From QPIN01 sp964472945 (GTDB taxonomy: Bacteria; Pseudomonadota; Gammaproteobacteria; Methylococcales; Methylomonadaceae): a stretch of 23,861 nt of DNA. The stretch covers positions 1 to 23,861 of the forward strand of contig CAYYNM010000022.1 in the NCBI GenBank assembly GCA_964472945.1, given 5' to 3'. This document shows positions 1 through 8,010 of this stretch, one piece after another; within the stretch, counting starts at the first letter, position 1, and every line of letters begins with the position of its first letter. Below the pieces are notes generated by a model. The model made no database searches. It was given only the letters and a program-made list of their open reading frames with translations, and had not been told where the DNA came from. The position numbers were made by a program, and so were the translations under genes.

Positions 1-41
1 TTATTATTTATGGATGGATTGATGGAACAAAAGGCAAGACC

Positions 42-70
42 TGACACCCTGTTTATTGACACCCTGTTTA
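42..70. repeat. 15-bp-period tandem repeat at left edge
   Basis: The 14-base unit TGACACCCTGTTTA occurs at 42-55 and again at 57-70, separated by one base. It sits in the 136 non-coding bases that follow the stop of the last minus-strand gene. The preceding stretch (about 31-45) ends in GGCAAGACCTGACA, which resembles a sequence I associate with the ends of IS200-like or REP-associated elements; that association is from memory and weak. No gene is supported in 1-136. Confidence 0.6.
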
Positions 71-83
71 CTTTAGCCGCGAA
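71..83. repeat. Half-copy of a REP-like sequence
   Basis: CTTTAGCCGCGAA at 71-83 is identical to the left arm of the REP-like palindrome between gmd and fcl (20299-20311). No matching inverted arm follows within the next 50 bases, so this is a half-element or a degraded copy. The match is seen directly; assignment to the REP class is by resemblance to the 'TTTAGCCGCGAA' core common in gammaproteobacterial REP elements. Confidence 0.45.
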
Positions 84-136
84 AGAACCCAAATCAACAT
101 CACAGCTAAAAAAGTTAAAGCAATCCCCATTAAACA

Positions 137-1102
137 CTAACGCCCAGCTATCTTCTTCAACTGCCCATCCATCGTAATCACCGGCTTCCAGCCCAACAAA
201 TCACGCGCCTTAGAACTATCAACCTGCAAAGAACCAAACAAACGATTAGCCACATCACCTTTCCCTATCAGCTTTGCAGCAACGGTCATTATCCAGACGG
301 GTACAGGAATTAGACGTGATTTTTTATCAAATGCCTTAGCCACCTTTCTCAATAACTCAGATGTAGACACATCCTCACCATCTGAAATCAAAAACACCTC
401 ATTAGCCGCTTTGGGGTGGTCGATACAATGAATAATATAACTCACCAGGTTATCTAAAGCCACTAATGAACGCTGATTGTGAATAGCCCCAAATGGAAGT
501 GGCACACCCTTATTAATCCAACGCATCATAGAAGCAAAATTAGCTCGTACTCCAGGGCCATAAACCAAAGGTGGGCGAATAATCACCACCTCCATACCCG
601 TTTCTTTAGCCAAAACCAACAAGCCTTGTTCAGCCTCATACTTAGACAAACCGTAAGGATCATCAGGCACAAATTGGTCATCTGGTGTAAACGGCTTATT
701 TAATACAGTCATTTCACCATTAACCTTAACAGAGCTGATAAAAATAAAGCGTTTAATGCCTGTTTCAGCGGCTATTCTCGCCAACTCCAACGTCGCATCT
801 CTATTCACAACCCGAAACTCAGCCAGTGGATTGTTTGAATTATCGGTCATCACATGCACACGCGCAGCTAAGTGAATAACAATATCACTACCCAATAGTG
901 CTGGCCTTATCTTATTCTGAAATGATGAATCTTTAACTAACCATGCATTCAAATCACCACCCGTAACTTGCCTCACTTCTTTGGGTAATAATAAAGACCG
1001 TTCTCTAACCAGTGCGATTACATCACACTTAGCATCAATCAAACTATCAGCCAGAGCCCGCCCAATAAAACCATTTGCACCACTTACTAAGACCTTGCCC
1101 AT
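137..1102 (-). CDS. WbpV/WbjF-type NAD(P)-dependent sugar epimerase/reductase (extended SDR)
   Basis: A 321-residue extended short-chain dehydrogenase acting on a nucleotide sugar in the cytoplasm. The Rossmann glycine motif SGANGFIG lies at residues 7-14, the catalytic Ser at about 123-124, and the Tyr-x-x-x-Lys pair at Y150 and K154. Length and overall pattern fit the WbpV/WbjF group of O-antigen loci, which reduces the 4-keto group of UDP-2-acetamido-2,6-dideoxy-hexulose to give UDP-QuiNAc or UDP-D-FucNAc. That product usually serves a WbpL-type initiating transferase, whose gene would be expected just beyond the left edge. The substrate is inferred. UDP-glucose 4-epimerase activity is the main alternative. 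The start is an ATG after a 213-bp gap that holds an SDR remnant, so the gene is not tightly coupled to wbuB. Confidence 0.8.
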   Translation of the reverse strand: MGKVLVSGANGFIGRALADSLIDAKCDVIALVRERSLLLPKEVRQVTGGDLNAWLVKDSSFQNKIRPALLGSDIVIHLAARVHVMTDNSNNPLAEFRVVNRDATLELARIAAETGIKRFIFISSVKVNGEMTVLNKPFTPDDQFVPDDPYGLSKYEAEQGLLVLAKETGMEVVIIRPPLVYGPGVRANFASMMRWINKGVPLPFGAIHNQRSLVALDNLVSYIIHCIDHPKAANEVFLISDGEDVSTSELLRKVAKAFDKKSRLIPVPVWIMTVAAKLIGKGDVANRLFGSLQVDSSKARDLLGWKPVITMDGQLKKIAGR

Positions 1103-1205
1103 TAAGCTAAAAACCCCAATAAAAACAGATCGTTTATTTTCAAAACGTTAATATTCTGAAAACTTTTCATATTCTTCAACAACTAAGCGTCCTATATAAG
1201 AGCTA

Positions 1206-1319
1206 TCAAGAAATTAGGGTGGCGCGCACCTCATATTTTCCCTTCTCAGAAAGATGAAATGCTACTTTGTTACCAACAAAGCCAGCCCCCCCCCTCCCTC
1301 CTGTAAGTAAAATATTCAC
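1206..1319 (-). pseudogene. Remnant of an SDR sugar epimerase gene with a G9 tract
   Basis: A GTG codon (1317-1319) overlaps the wbuB stop (GTGA) and opens 37 sense codons ending in TGA at 1206. The product begins like the N-terminus of an NAD-dependent epimerase: strand residues VNILLTGG, then GAGFVGNKVAFHLSEKG. The nucleotide-binding loop carries three extra residues (RGG) caused by a run of nine G on the minus strand (C9 at 1286-1294). After about residue 33 the family resemblance stops and the frame closes. A different frame then reads openly for about 20 codons to a TAA near 1145. This looks like the native, translationally coupled next gene of the operon, now reduced to its first 100 bases. 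The intact SDR at 137-1102 may be its replacement. The rest of the gap (1103-1205) shows no feature. Confidence 0.6.
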
Positions 1320-2536
1320 CTTATGCTTTCTTTCATCCAGTCTTCAAGTTGAGCGACTAGATGCTCTCGATCAAAGTTGCTTATATAGTATGCTTGAGCC
1401 CTCTTTCCCATATCCTCAAGTTCGCCTCGCTCCATCCGACTCATTTTGGAAATTGCATCAGCAAAACCTTGCGTATTCCCAGAACTCACACAATAACCGG
1501 CTCCACTCCCCTGAATCACTTTCATGCCTGAACCATTAAGCGCACCAACAACAGGCTTTGCACAAGCCAAATAAGATTGAACTTTGCCTGGAATCGTTGT
1601 TGCCATCACAGGATCATCACGCAGTGTGACTAACATCGTATCAGCCAATGAGAAATAAGCAGGCATAGACTCTACGTGACGCGCACCCAAAACAATCACC
1701 CGACTTAATTGCTTTTCTAACACTTCTTTTTCAAGCCATTCTCGCCTTCTACCATCACCAAGAAAAACCCAATAAATATTCTCATGTTGTAACATTTCTG
1801 CTGCGCCAACAATCGTCTCTAAAGACTGTGCAGAACCCAAGTTTCCAGCAAACATCGCCACAAACCCATCGTTGGGTACTTCTTGCCTTTCCTTAGCCTT
1901 TTCAGAAATACTTATTGGTTGATATAATGACTCAGCCCAGTTTGGAAAATAACGTATTTTTTCTAAACTCGCACCCGAAGTTATCGCAGGTTTTTCAAAG
2001 CCTTTCGACTGCAATAAAATATAATCTGAATGCTTATAAATCCAATGTACCAATTTACTGACAGCTTTTAATACCCTGGGCGATTGAACTGCCCCTGTAG
2101 CAGAAAGCGTTTCCGGCCATAAATCCTGCACCCAAAAGAAATGTTTCGCATTTTTAAGCTTTGCCATCAAAATAGCAGGAATACCCACAGTGACTGGCGA
2201 AACCTCAAAGGTAAATACAACATCAAATTTCTTTTTGCGCAACATCCAAGAACCAAACAAACATGCAGACAGAACAAACGACAAATAATTCATCGCCAAC
2301 TGCCAAGAGCGACTTTCGCGCCGTGCAAACAAGGGAACACGAACGATGGGAATCCCACCCATTGTTTCCCTACGCTTCGACCACCATGTATAACCCTCAT
2401 ACACTTTTCCCGTAGGGTAATTGGGCATGCCTGTCAACACAGTCACTTCATGCCCTTGATCTTTTAAAGCCAGGGCAAGATCTGTAATACGAAAATTTTC
2501 AGGCCAAAAATATTGACTAACGATGAGGATACGCAA
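1316..2536 (-). CDS. wbuB: WbuB-like GT4 glycosyltransferase
   Basis: A 406-residue GT-B fold transferase. The N-terminus (RILIVSQYFWPENFRITDLA) is the signature of the WbuB/WbjE group, which adds L-FucNAc or L-QuiNAc to the growing lipid-linked O-unit. The C-terminal donor-binding half begins at about residue 229 (AMFAGNLGSAQSLE) and carries TTIPGKVQSYLACAKPVV, typical of GT4 enzymes. The start is a TTG with a good Shine-Dalgarno (AAGGA, 8 bases upstream) and no in-frame ATG before it. It follows the qnlA stop by four bases. In other O-antigen clusters this gene sits directly after the fnlA/qnl or fnlABC genes, as here, which supports the sugar assignment. Transfer of L-QuiNAc specifically is inferred from the neighbouring pathway. 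Confidence 0.87.
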   Translation of the reverse strand: MRILIVSQYFWPENFRITDLALALKDQGHEVTVLTGMPNYPTGKVYEGYTWWSKRRETMGGIPIVRVPLFARRESRSWQLAMNYLSFVLSACLFGSWMLRKKKFDVVFTFEVSPVTVGIPAILMAKLKNAKHFFWVQDLWPETLSATGAVQSPRVLKAVSKLVHWIYKHSDYILLQSKGFEKPAITSGASLEKIRYFPNWAESLYQPISISEKAKERQEVPNDGFVAMFAGNLGSAQSLETIVGAAEMLQHENIYWVFLGDGRRREWLEKEVLEKQLSRVIVLGARHVESMPAYFSLADTMLVTLRDDPVMATTIPGKVQSYLACAKPVVGALNGSGMKVIQGSGAGYCVSSGNTQGFADAISKMSRMERGELEDMGKRAQAYYISNFDREHLVAQLEDWMKESIR

Positions 2537-2540
2537 ATGT

Positions 2541-3401
2541 TCAATCCTTTAAGTGATACTGCGAATACAAATTAGCCTTTTTTTTCATCAATTTTATCAT
2601 ATTCTTTATCATCACCTCATAATGAGGAATTGTATATTCAGATATTTTTCTCGTATCTACAAATGACTTATCTGTCACTCGACCTTCAACAGCCACAATA
2701 TCAATATTCTTTCCAGTATATTTTTTAAACAGCATCAATAGCTTATATTTATTAATTGGAACCCCATTTGTCACATGATACAAACCACTAATATCACCAG
2801 AAATTGCCCATTCAACAGCTTTTGCCAGTTCCAAAGTGGTCACACCTGACCATAACGATTTCGTATAACCTTGAACACTGCCCTCCTGCTTCATAAACCA
2901 GTGAAAAAGCTCTTCCCCTTCTTCCTTAAGCTCTGGTCCAACAACTGATGTCCGTAACGTTAGATGTGGCTCAGCAGTAATTTCCCCCAGTGCTTTTGCT
3001 CGACCATAAATACCATCTGCATCTTTAATATCATTTTCTGTATATCCACCCTTCTTTCCAGAAAAAACACAGTCTGTTGATATATGGATAAGCTTCGCCT
3101 TTATATCATCCGCTACACGCTTTAAACGATGAGGCATATAAGCATTCAAAAAAACAGCATGTTCAGGATTTTGATTCGCTTCTGCAATCAAAATCCCCAT
3201 ACAATTCACAATAGTGTCTGGTGCAACATTCAGAATATTTCGAATAAATTCATGTTCATCTCTAGCATCAATCTGAATAGTTGTATCATCCAGTTGGCGA
3301 ATGTGCGCCATACCTATGACATCATATCCCTTAGACTTTAAGTAATAATATACTTGGTGACCAATCAATCCAGTTGTCCCTAAAACGAGCACCTTTTTCA
3401 T
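2541..3401 (-). CDS. qnlA: UDP-2-acetamido-2,6-dideoxy-L-hexulose 4-reductase, QnlA/WbvR type
   Basis: A 286-residue RmlD-like SDR. It has a Rossmann motif GTTGLIG at residues 8-14, STD with the catalytic Ser/Thr at 108-109, and Y132/K136 of the YxxxK pair. It ends soon after the substrate domain and has no C-terminal cupin domain. That separates it from FnlB/WbjC/CapF (about 370 residues, reductase plus cupin C3-epimerase), the enzyme of the L-FucNAc route. RmlD-sized partners of FnlA are the QnlA/WbvR reductases, which make UDP-L-RhaNAc; the 2-epimerase then converts it to UDP-L-QuiNAc. The ATG shares one base with the stop of the upstream epimerase (TAATG), so translation is coupled. Pathway choice rests on the missing domain and on family recall, not on a search. 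Confidence 0.82.
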   Translation of the reverse strand: MKKVLVLGTTGLIGHQVYYYLKSKGYDVIGMAHIRQLDDTTIQIDARDEHEFIRNILNVAPDTIVNCMGILIAEANQNPEHAVFLNAYMPHRLKRVADDIKAKLIHISTDCVFSGKKGGYTENDIKDADGIYGRAKALGEITAEPHLTLRTSVVGPELKEEGEELFHWFMKQEGSVQGYTKSLWSGVTTLELAKAVEWAISGDISGLYHVTNGVPINKYKLLMLFKKYTGKNIDIVAVEGRVTDKSFVDTRKISEYTIPHYEVMIKNMIKLMKKKANLYSQYHLKD

Positions 3402-4531
3402 TATGGAATCTTATGCCAAACTGTGCGGTTCACATAATCCGTATATGAGAGAATAATGCGTAATATTTTTCTGGATACATTGTCCACATTGTAATCGGCT
3501 ACAACTTTCATTGGACGTTTATTTTTATCGTATTGTTTGGTCACCACATCAATAGCTTCAATAATTCTATCTTTATTTAAACCCGACATGATAAGTGTGC
3601 CTTCATCCATGCCCTCAGGTCGCTCATGGGCTTGGCGAATCGTAATAGCAGGTAAATTCAACAATGAACCCTCTTCCGCAATCGTACCACTATCTGAAAT
3701 GACACAGAATGCTTCCATTTGCAATTTATTATACTCATGAAAGCCATAAGGCTTTGAAAAACGAATCAAAGGATTCTTATGTTCATAGCCCATATCTTCA
3801 AGCTTCTTTCGTGTCCGAGGATGCGTCGAAATAATAATCGGCATAGCATACACTTTAGACATCTTATCAATCGACTCTAATAAATCCGTAAAATTACGTT
3901 CCGAATCAACATTCTCTTCACGATGAATACTCATCAACATGTATTTTTGAGGGTCAAGCCCTTCTTTTTCTAGAATATCCGAAGCTTGAATTTTATCCAT
4001 ATTCACATTCAATACTTCCAGCATAGATGAGCCCGTTTTGATAATCGTTTCAGGGCGTATTCCCTCTGCAATCAAATAGTCTCTCGCTTGCTCGGAAAGT
4101 GGCATATTGATATCGCTGAGATGATCCACAATTTTGCGGTTAATCTCTTCAGGAACCCGTTGGTCAAAACTGCGATTACCCGCTTCCATATGAAAAATAG
4201 GTACTTTTCTTTTCTTGGCAGGAATCACCGCCAAACAACTGTTCGTATCTCCGTAAACCAAAATTGCATCGGGTTGTTCATCCGCAATCACCTTATCTGC
4301 CTTGGCAATGATATCACCAATCGTTTCAGACACCGTTCCTTTGACTGCCTCAAGGAAAAAATCAGGGCGACGCACTCCCAATTGTTCAAAGAATATTTCA
4401 TTCAACTCATAATCATAATTTTGCCCAGTGTGAACAAGCACATGATTCACATGTCTATCCAGCTCTTTTATCACTTCACTAAGCTTAATAATTTCTGGGC
4501 GCGTCCCCACAATCGTCATGACTTTAAGCAT
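3401..4531 (-). CDS. qnlB: UDP-N-acetyl-L-hexosamine 2-epimerase, QnlB/WbvD (WecB-like)
   Basis: A 376-residue non-hydrolysing UDP-HexNAc 2-epimerase. Family motifs are present in order: TIVGTRPEIIKL at 6-17, HTGQNYD at 34-40, the D95 region (VYGDTNS), HMEAGNRSFDQRVPEEINR at 114-132, MSIHREENVD at 200-209 and SDSGTIAEEGSLLNLPA at 279-295. These hold the conserved Asp, Glu and His residues of WecB-type enzymes. In this context it would epimerise C2 of UDP-L-RhaNAc to UDP-L-QuiNAc, or act last in the UDP-L-FucNAc route if the neighbour had been FnlB. The ATG has a strong Shine-Dalgarno (GGGGG, 6 bases away) and overlaps the end of fnlA by eight bases. Confidence 0.88.
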   Translation of the reverse strand: MLKVMTIVGTRPEIIKLSEVIKELDRHVNHVLVHTGQNYDYELNEIFFEQLGVRRPDFFLEAVKGTVSETIGDIIAKADKVIADEQPDAILVYGDTNSCLAVIPAKKRKVPIFHMEAGNRSFDQRVPEEINRKIVDHLSDINMPLSEQARDYLIAEGIRPETIIKTGSSMLEVLNVNMDKIQASDILEKEGLDPQKYMLMSIHREENVDSERNFTDLLESIDKMSKVYAMPIIISTHPRTRKKLEDMGYEHKNPLIRFSKPYGFHEYNKLQMEAFCVISDSGTIAEEGSLLNLPAITIRQAHERPEGMDEGTLIMSGLNKDRIIEAIDVVTKQYDKNKRPMKVVADYNVDNVSRKILRIILSYTDYVNRTVWHKIP

Positions 4532-5567
4532 TTCTTTCCCCCTTTATCACATTAAATTCAATCAAATCCTTTTGAATTTCTCGAAGATTTAGTAATAACT
4601 CTTGCAGTTCTTTTTCTGTTAACTGTTTAGTATTATGAGAGTGATACTCATCTGCCTGAGTCACCACATCCTCACCCTCTTCAAAATATTTTGAGTAATT
4701 TAAATCACGAATATCAGCTGGAATTCGATAGTAATCACCCATATCCTCTGCAGACACCATCTCTTCGCGTGTTAGCAATGCTTCATATAGCTTTTCACCA
4801 TGCCGCGTACCAATAATACTTATTTTATGCTCTGGGCAGCCTAATAAATTAATCAAGGTATTTGCTAGAAGACCAACAGTTGCCGCAGGAGCTTTCTGCA
4901 CAAACACATCACCACTATTACCATGTTCAAAAGCAAATAGAACTAATTCAACAGCTTGATCAAGTGTCATCATAAAACGCGTCATCGCAGGGTCTGTAAT
5001 CGTTATATCCTTACCTTGCCTAACCTGATCAATAAATAATGGAATAACTGAACCACGAGACGCCATAACATTACCATAACGTGTAATAGCAATCATAGTA
5101 CCTTGTTCATCAATATTTCTTGATTTTGCAATGGTAACTTTTTCCATCATTGCTTTAGATACACCCATTGCATTAATTGGGTACACAGCTTTATCTGTAC
5201 TTAGTACAATGACCTTTTTTACATGCGCATTAATTGCACAGTTCAATACATTCTCAGTACCAATCACATTAGTCTGTACTGCCTGCATAGGGTAAAACTC
5301 ACAAGATGGTACTTGCTTCAAAGCTGCCGCATGAAATACATAGTCAACACCACGCATAACATCCACAAGAGAATTAATATCCCTCACATCACCAATATAA
5401 AATTTTAGTTTGGGATGATTATACCGTTTCCGCATATCATCTTGCTTCTTTTCATCACGCGAAAAGATACGAATTTCTTTGACTTCAGTTTCCAAAAAAC
5501 GACGAAGAACAGCATTGCCAAATGAGCCTGTGCCCCCAGTAATAACCAATATTTTATTCTTAAACAA
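4524..5567 (-). CDS. fnlA: FnlA/WbjB/CapE: UDP-GlcNAc 4,6-dehydratase and 5-epimerase
   Basis: A 347-residue polysaccharide-biosynthesis SDR that starts UDP-L-FucNAc or UDP-L-QuiNAc synthesis by converting UDP-GlcNAc to 4-keto-6-deoxy, C5-inverted intermediates. The glycine motif TGGTGSFG lies at 10-17 and is followed by IFSRDEKKQDDMR. LSTDKAVYPINAMGVSK at 122-138 has Met134-xxx-Lys138 in place of the usual YxxxK, as in the CapE/FlaA1 group. Downstream blocks GNVMASRGSVIPLF and GTRHGEKLYEALL are highly conserved in FnlA. The start is a TTG: it gives the family N-terminus MFKNK and lies 7 bases after AAGGGG. The gene lies 24 bases after the stop of the preceding GT4 and begins the four-gene fnlA-qnlB-qnlA-wbuB block. 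Confidence 0.93.
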   Translation of the reverse strand: MFKNKILVITGGTGSFGNAVLRRFLETEVKEIRIFSRDEKKQDDMRKRYNHPKLKFYIGDVRDINSLVDVMRGVDYVFHAAALKQVPSCEFYPMQAVQTNVIGTENVLNCAINAHVKKVIVLSTDKAVYPINAMGVSKAMMEKVTIAKSRNIDEQGTMIAITRYGNVMASRGSVIPLFIDQVRQGKDITITDPAMTRFMMTLDQAVELVLFAFEHGNSGDVFVQKAPAATVGLLANTLINLLGCPEHKISIIGTRHGEKLYEALLTREEMVSAEDMGDYYRIPADIRDLNYSKYFEEGEDVVTQADEYHSHNTKQLTEKELQELLLNLREIQKDLIEFNVIKGERNA

Positions 5568-5591
5568 AACTCTACCCCTTATAAATCTGCT

Positions 5592-6650
5592 TTAAAAACC
5601 AGCATTCTCAGGATGGCACTCTAGCCAAAAGGTCTCATTAAGGAAATCTTCTACACTCAAAAGGTTAGTTGTAATCATCGCTGGTATACTACTCATACTT
5701 TTCACTGTTTCTGCAATAGAAGTTGTAGAACTTATATCAAATACCGCAGTTGGTTTAATGACATCATAAATATAGCCCATATCAGATGTAACAATCGGTA
5801 GCGAGGCTGCCGCAGCCTCCAATAAAGGTAGCCCAAAAGATTCAAATATTGAAGGGTAAACCATAGCCTTAGAAATAGTATAAAGATTTAGAATCTCTTC
5901 ATGTTTTAATTCACCCCTATTATCAACACACAAATCATAAGTTCGTTTCATATCCTCAATCCAATCATATAACTCGGGGAAGCCCCCCCTATCTATAGTT
6001 AAACATAAGCTGGGGAAATGCTTTTGTTTGGCTAGGTTAATCCAGCCTTCAATAAGCTCCCTATGTTTTTTATGCGGCTCTCCTGATGCCACGTAAATAA
6101 AATCATACGCTTTAACAAGGCCATCTTGATTAGATTCTTCCGCTTTCCTAAATATATTTGCAAACGGCACAACTTTAGCTTTCTGATCCAGGCTCTTATA
6201 TAACAGGGCTTGCATCGTTGACGTTTGCACAAAAAAATTTTTCACATATCTTGATCTAGATTTCAACCACCCTCGCTCTATCATTAACCGAAACCGCACA
6301 GGTTTTGAAAAGGAGTCTAAAGGAGCCACATCAATCAAATAACGATTTTGCACAAAAACATGTTGTACACCTTGGTGAGCAAACAATGGTGGCAAGTTAC
6401 CCATGCATAATAAAAGCATATCAGAAGAAATTAAACTTCTTAACCGCCACTCAAGCCACAGTCTTGAAAAAACCGTGGGCTGTACCCAATAAATCTCTCC
6501 CGCAAGACCTTTTTCAGGTAACGTCATCCGTGTGTCAAGAATAAACATTACACCTTTATCCCTCCGTAGCTCATCTAAAATAAGACTGAGTAAAACCTTA
6601 CCCCCTCCTTGATGAATATTAGGGGCATAAAGTAATCTTTTATATCGCAT
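5592..6650 (-). CDS. GT4-family glycosyltransferase
   Basis: A cytoplasmic GT-B transferase of about 352 residues. The C-terminal donor domain contains YVASGEPHKKHRELIEGW and then SIFESFGLPLLEAAAASLP, the E-x7-E motif of GT4 retaining enzymes. A glycine-rich acceptor loop (NIHQGGGKVLLSL) lies near the N-terminus. The preferred start is the ATG at 6650, with GGAGAAAG about 6-9 bases upstream. An ATG at 6665 would add five residues but has only a poor ribosome binding site. The gene overlaps the end of wzy. Donor and acceptor cannot be assigned; it should add one residue of the O-unit. A C-terminal stretch after the E-x7-E motif is present, so the gene looks complete. Confidence 0.82.
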   Translation of the reverse strand: MRYKRLLYAPNIHQGGGKVLLSLILDELRRDKGVMFILDTRMTLPEKGLAGEIYWVQPTVFSRLWLEWRLRSLISSDMLLLCMGNLPPLFAHQGVQHVFVQNRYLIDVAPLDSFSKPVRFRLMIERGWLKSRSRYVKNFFVQTSTMQALLYKSLDQKAKVVPFANIFRKAEESNQDGLVKAYDFIYVASGEPHKKHRELIEGWINLAKQKHFPSLCLTIDRGGFPELYDWIEDMKRTYDLCVDNRGELKHEEILNLYTISKAMVYPSIFESFGLPLLEAAAASLPIVTSDMGYIYDVIKPTAVFDISSTTSIAETVKSMSSIPAMITTNLLSVEDFLNETFWLECHPENAGF

Positions 6651-7953
6651 GCGAACTTTCTCCATCTTTTTTATTTAAGTTTCCTAAAGCTAAATAAAAG
6701 AAAGATGCATATATCCACATATGCCAAAAACTTATGTCTGGCTGCTGACGTTGAAGCCCCATAAAAATACAACTAAGAACACTTAAACTAACTACTAATT
6801 GAACTCGTGAGTATCTCACACGTCCTGAACATCCCCATACTTGCTTAAGTGCAAAACCCGTTAACAAAATAAACATCAGACAATAAAATAGCCCACCCGC
6901 CACACCAGATTCTAACGCTGCATTAGCAAAACCAACAGCTACCGGGTATTCAACCGTTGTCATACCCAACCCTGCCCCCGTCCCTATTGGGTGATTTGCA
7001 AGATGCGAGCATACTATAGAAATAGCATCCAACCTATCACCCCATGAAGTATGCCCAGAGTCCTGTGAATTCAGCCATATATCATACCCCGCACCTTGAG
7101 GCCTTTCCAACAAAAAAAATTGCAAATAGTCCAAAACATAACCAAAAAACCTGTATCCAACATTAATAGCAATAATTCCTACTAAAAGCAACTGTTCCAT
7201 CATAACCAACTCTCTCCACAGAAGTGGAATTATTATAATAATAAATGCTAGCGCCCCAAGAGATACAGTTGCGGCTAACCCAACTCCGATAATGAATGAA
7301 CGCACATAGTTTTTCTCTTTTAAAAGCATCCAGTAGAGTGCGGGCAACAAACTAAACGCAAATGTCCCTGGTTCCTCAGCAAAACCTTGAAGCCTAAATA
7401 AAGGAAAAGGAGCGTACAATGGGGATAGACCATAATAAGCACCCAAATAAACATCAAACAAATAGTGCCTTTCAACAGAAACTTCATTTCTTAATGTTGC
7501 GATAGGCTCAATCACCCCCATTGCAACGCCTAATGCAACACCAATCGAAGTAATTGTACAAAGTACCATGAAGTTAGCGTATATTGAAAATGTCTGACCA
7601 ATAAAAGGCCCTTTAATATAAAGGAAAAGAAAAAAGAAAAAGAAAACTTTCAGATAAACCGTAGCCAATTGCTGATATGAATATATTTCCCCTGCACTTA
7701 TAGTGGCAATAGTAAGCGCTATCAAATAAGCCAGCCATAGTGCAAAAAAGAGCTTATACTCTTGTAACAAATAAAGCCCGTTCACTTTTAGATAATGCCA
7801 AGAAAGAAAAGCAGCAACCAACAAACTACTACCAAATAAAGTTTTAAAACCTTCTGGGTTCATAAACTTCAATAATATAGGGAACAGTGCCCAAGAGGTT
7901 ACCGTGCTTACAACTAGCAGCGCATTCACCAACTTCTTTGAGACAGTAATCAT
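6640..7953 (-). CDS. wzy: Wzy-like O-antigen polymerase
   Basis: A 437-residue polytopic inner-membrane protein with roughly eleven to twelve hydrophobic segments spread along its length, including a run of six Phe near residues 104-109. Hallmarks of Wzy/Wzy_C ligase-polymerase proteins are a GFAEEPGTFAF block at 190-200 and a long hydrophilic, probably periplasmic loop at about 284-330 ending in SWGDRLDAI...NHPIGTGAGLG. It would polymerise O-units delivered by Wzx, in the periplasm. It is the only polymerase-like protein in the cluster, which supports the name. No strong ribosome binding site precedes the ATG at 7953, and 57 non-coding bases separate it from the upstream GT2. The O-antigen ligase WaaL has similar architecture, but the context favours Wzy. 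Confidence 0.8.
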   Translation of the reverse strand: MITVSKKLVNALLVVSTVTSWALFPILLKFMNPEGFKTLFGSSLLVAAFLSWHYLKVNGLYLLQEYKLFFALWLAYLIALTIATISAGEIYSYQQLATVYLKVFFFFFLFLYIKGPFIGQTFSIYANFMVLCTITSIGVALGVAMGVIEPIATLRNEVSVERHYLFDVYLGAYYGLSPLYAPFPLFRLQGFAEEPGTFAFSLLPALYWMLLKEKNYVRSFIIGVGLAATVSLGALAFIIIIIPLLWRELVMMEQLLLVGIIAINVGYRFFGYVLDYLQFFLLERPQGAGYDIWLNSQDSGHTSWGDRLDAISIVCSHLANHPIGTGAGLGMTTVEYPVAVGFANAALESGVAGGLFYCLMFILLTGFALKQVWGCSGRVRYSRVQLVVSLSVLSCIFMGLQRQQPDISFWHMWIYASFFYLALGNLNKKDGESSHAI

Positions 7954-8010
7954 TTCATAAAACTTGTTATTAATGCCTTTGATGGCGGGTCAATAAATGT
8001 TTGTCTAATG

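Noticed and set aside
10..183. Short plus-strand ORF at the left edge (about 57 codons)
   Set aside because: It reads through the tandem repeat and REP half-site and then antisense to the end of the SDR gene. No ribosome binding site or family resemblance.
1286..1294. C9 tract as a phase-variation switch
   Set aside because: Neither alternative frame after the tract stays open for more than about 10 codons, so a change in tract length would not restore a long protein from the present sequence.
4088..4555. 155-codon plus-strand ORF, the longest on that strand
   Set aside because: It is antisense to qnlB and the end of fnlA, both of which carry clear family motifs. The plus-strand product resembles nothing.
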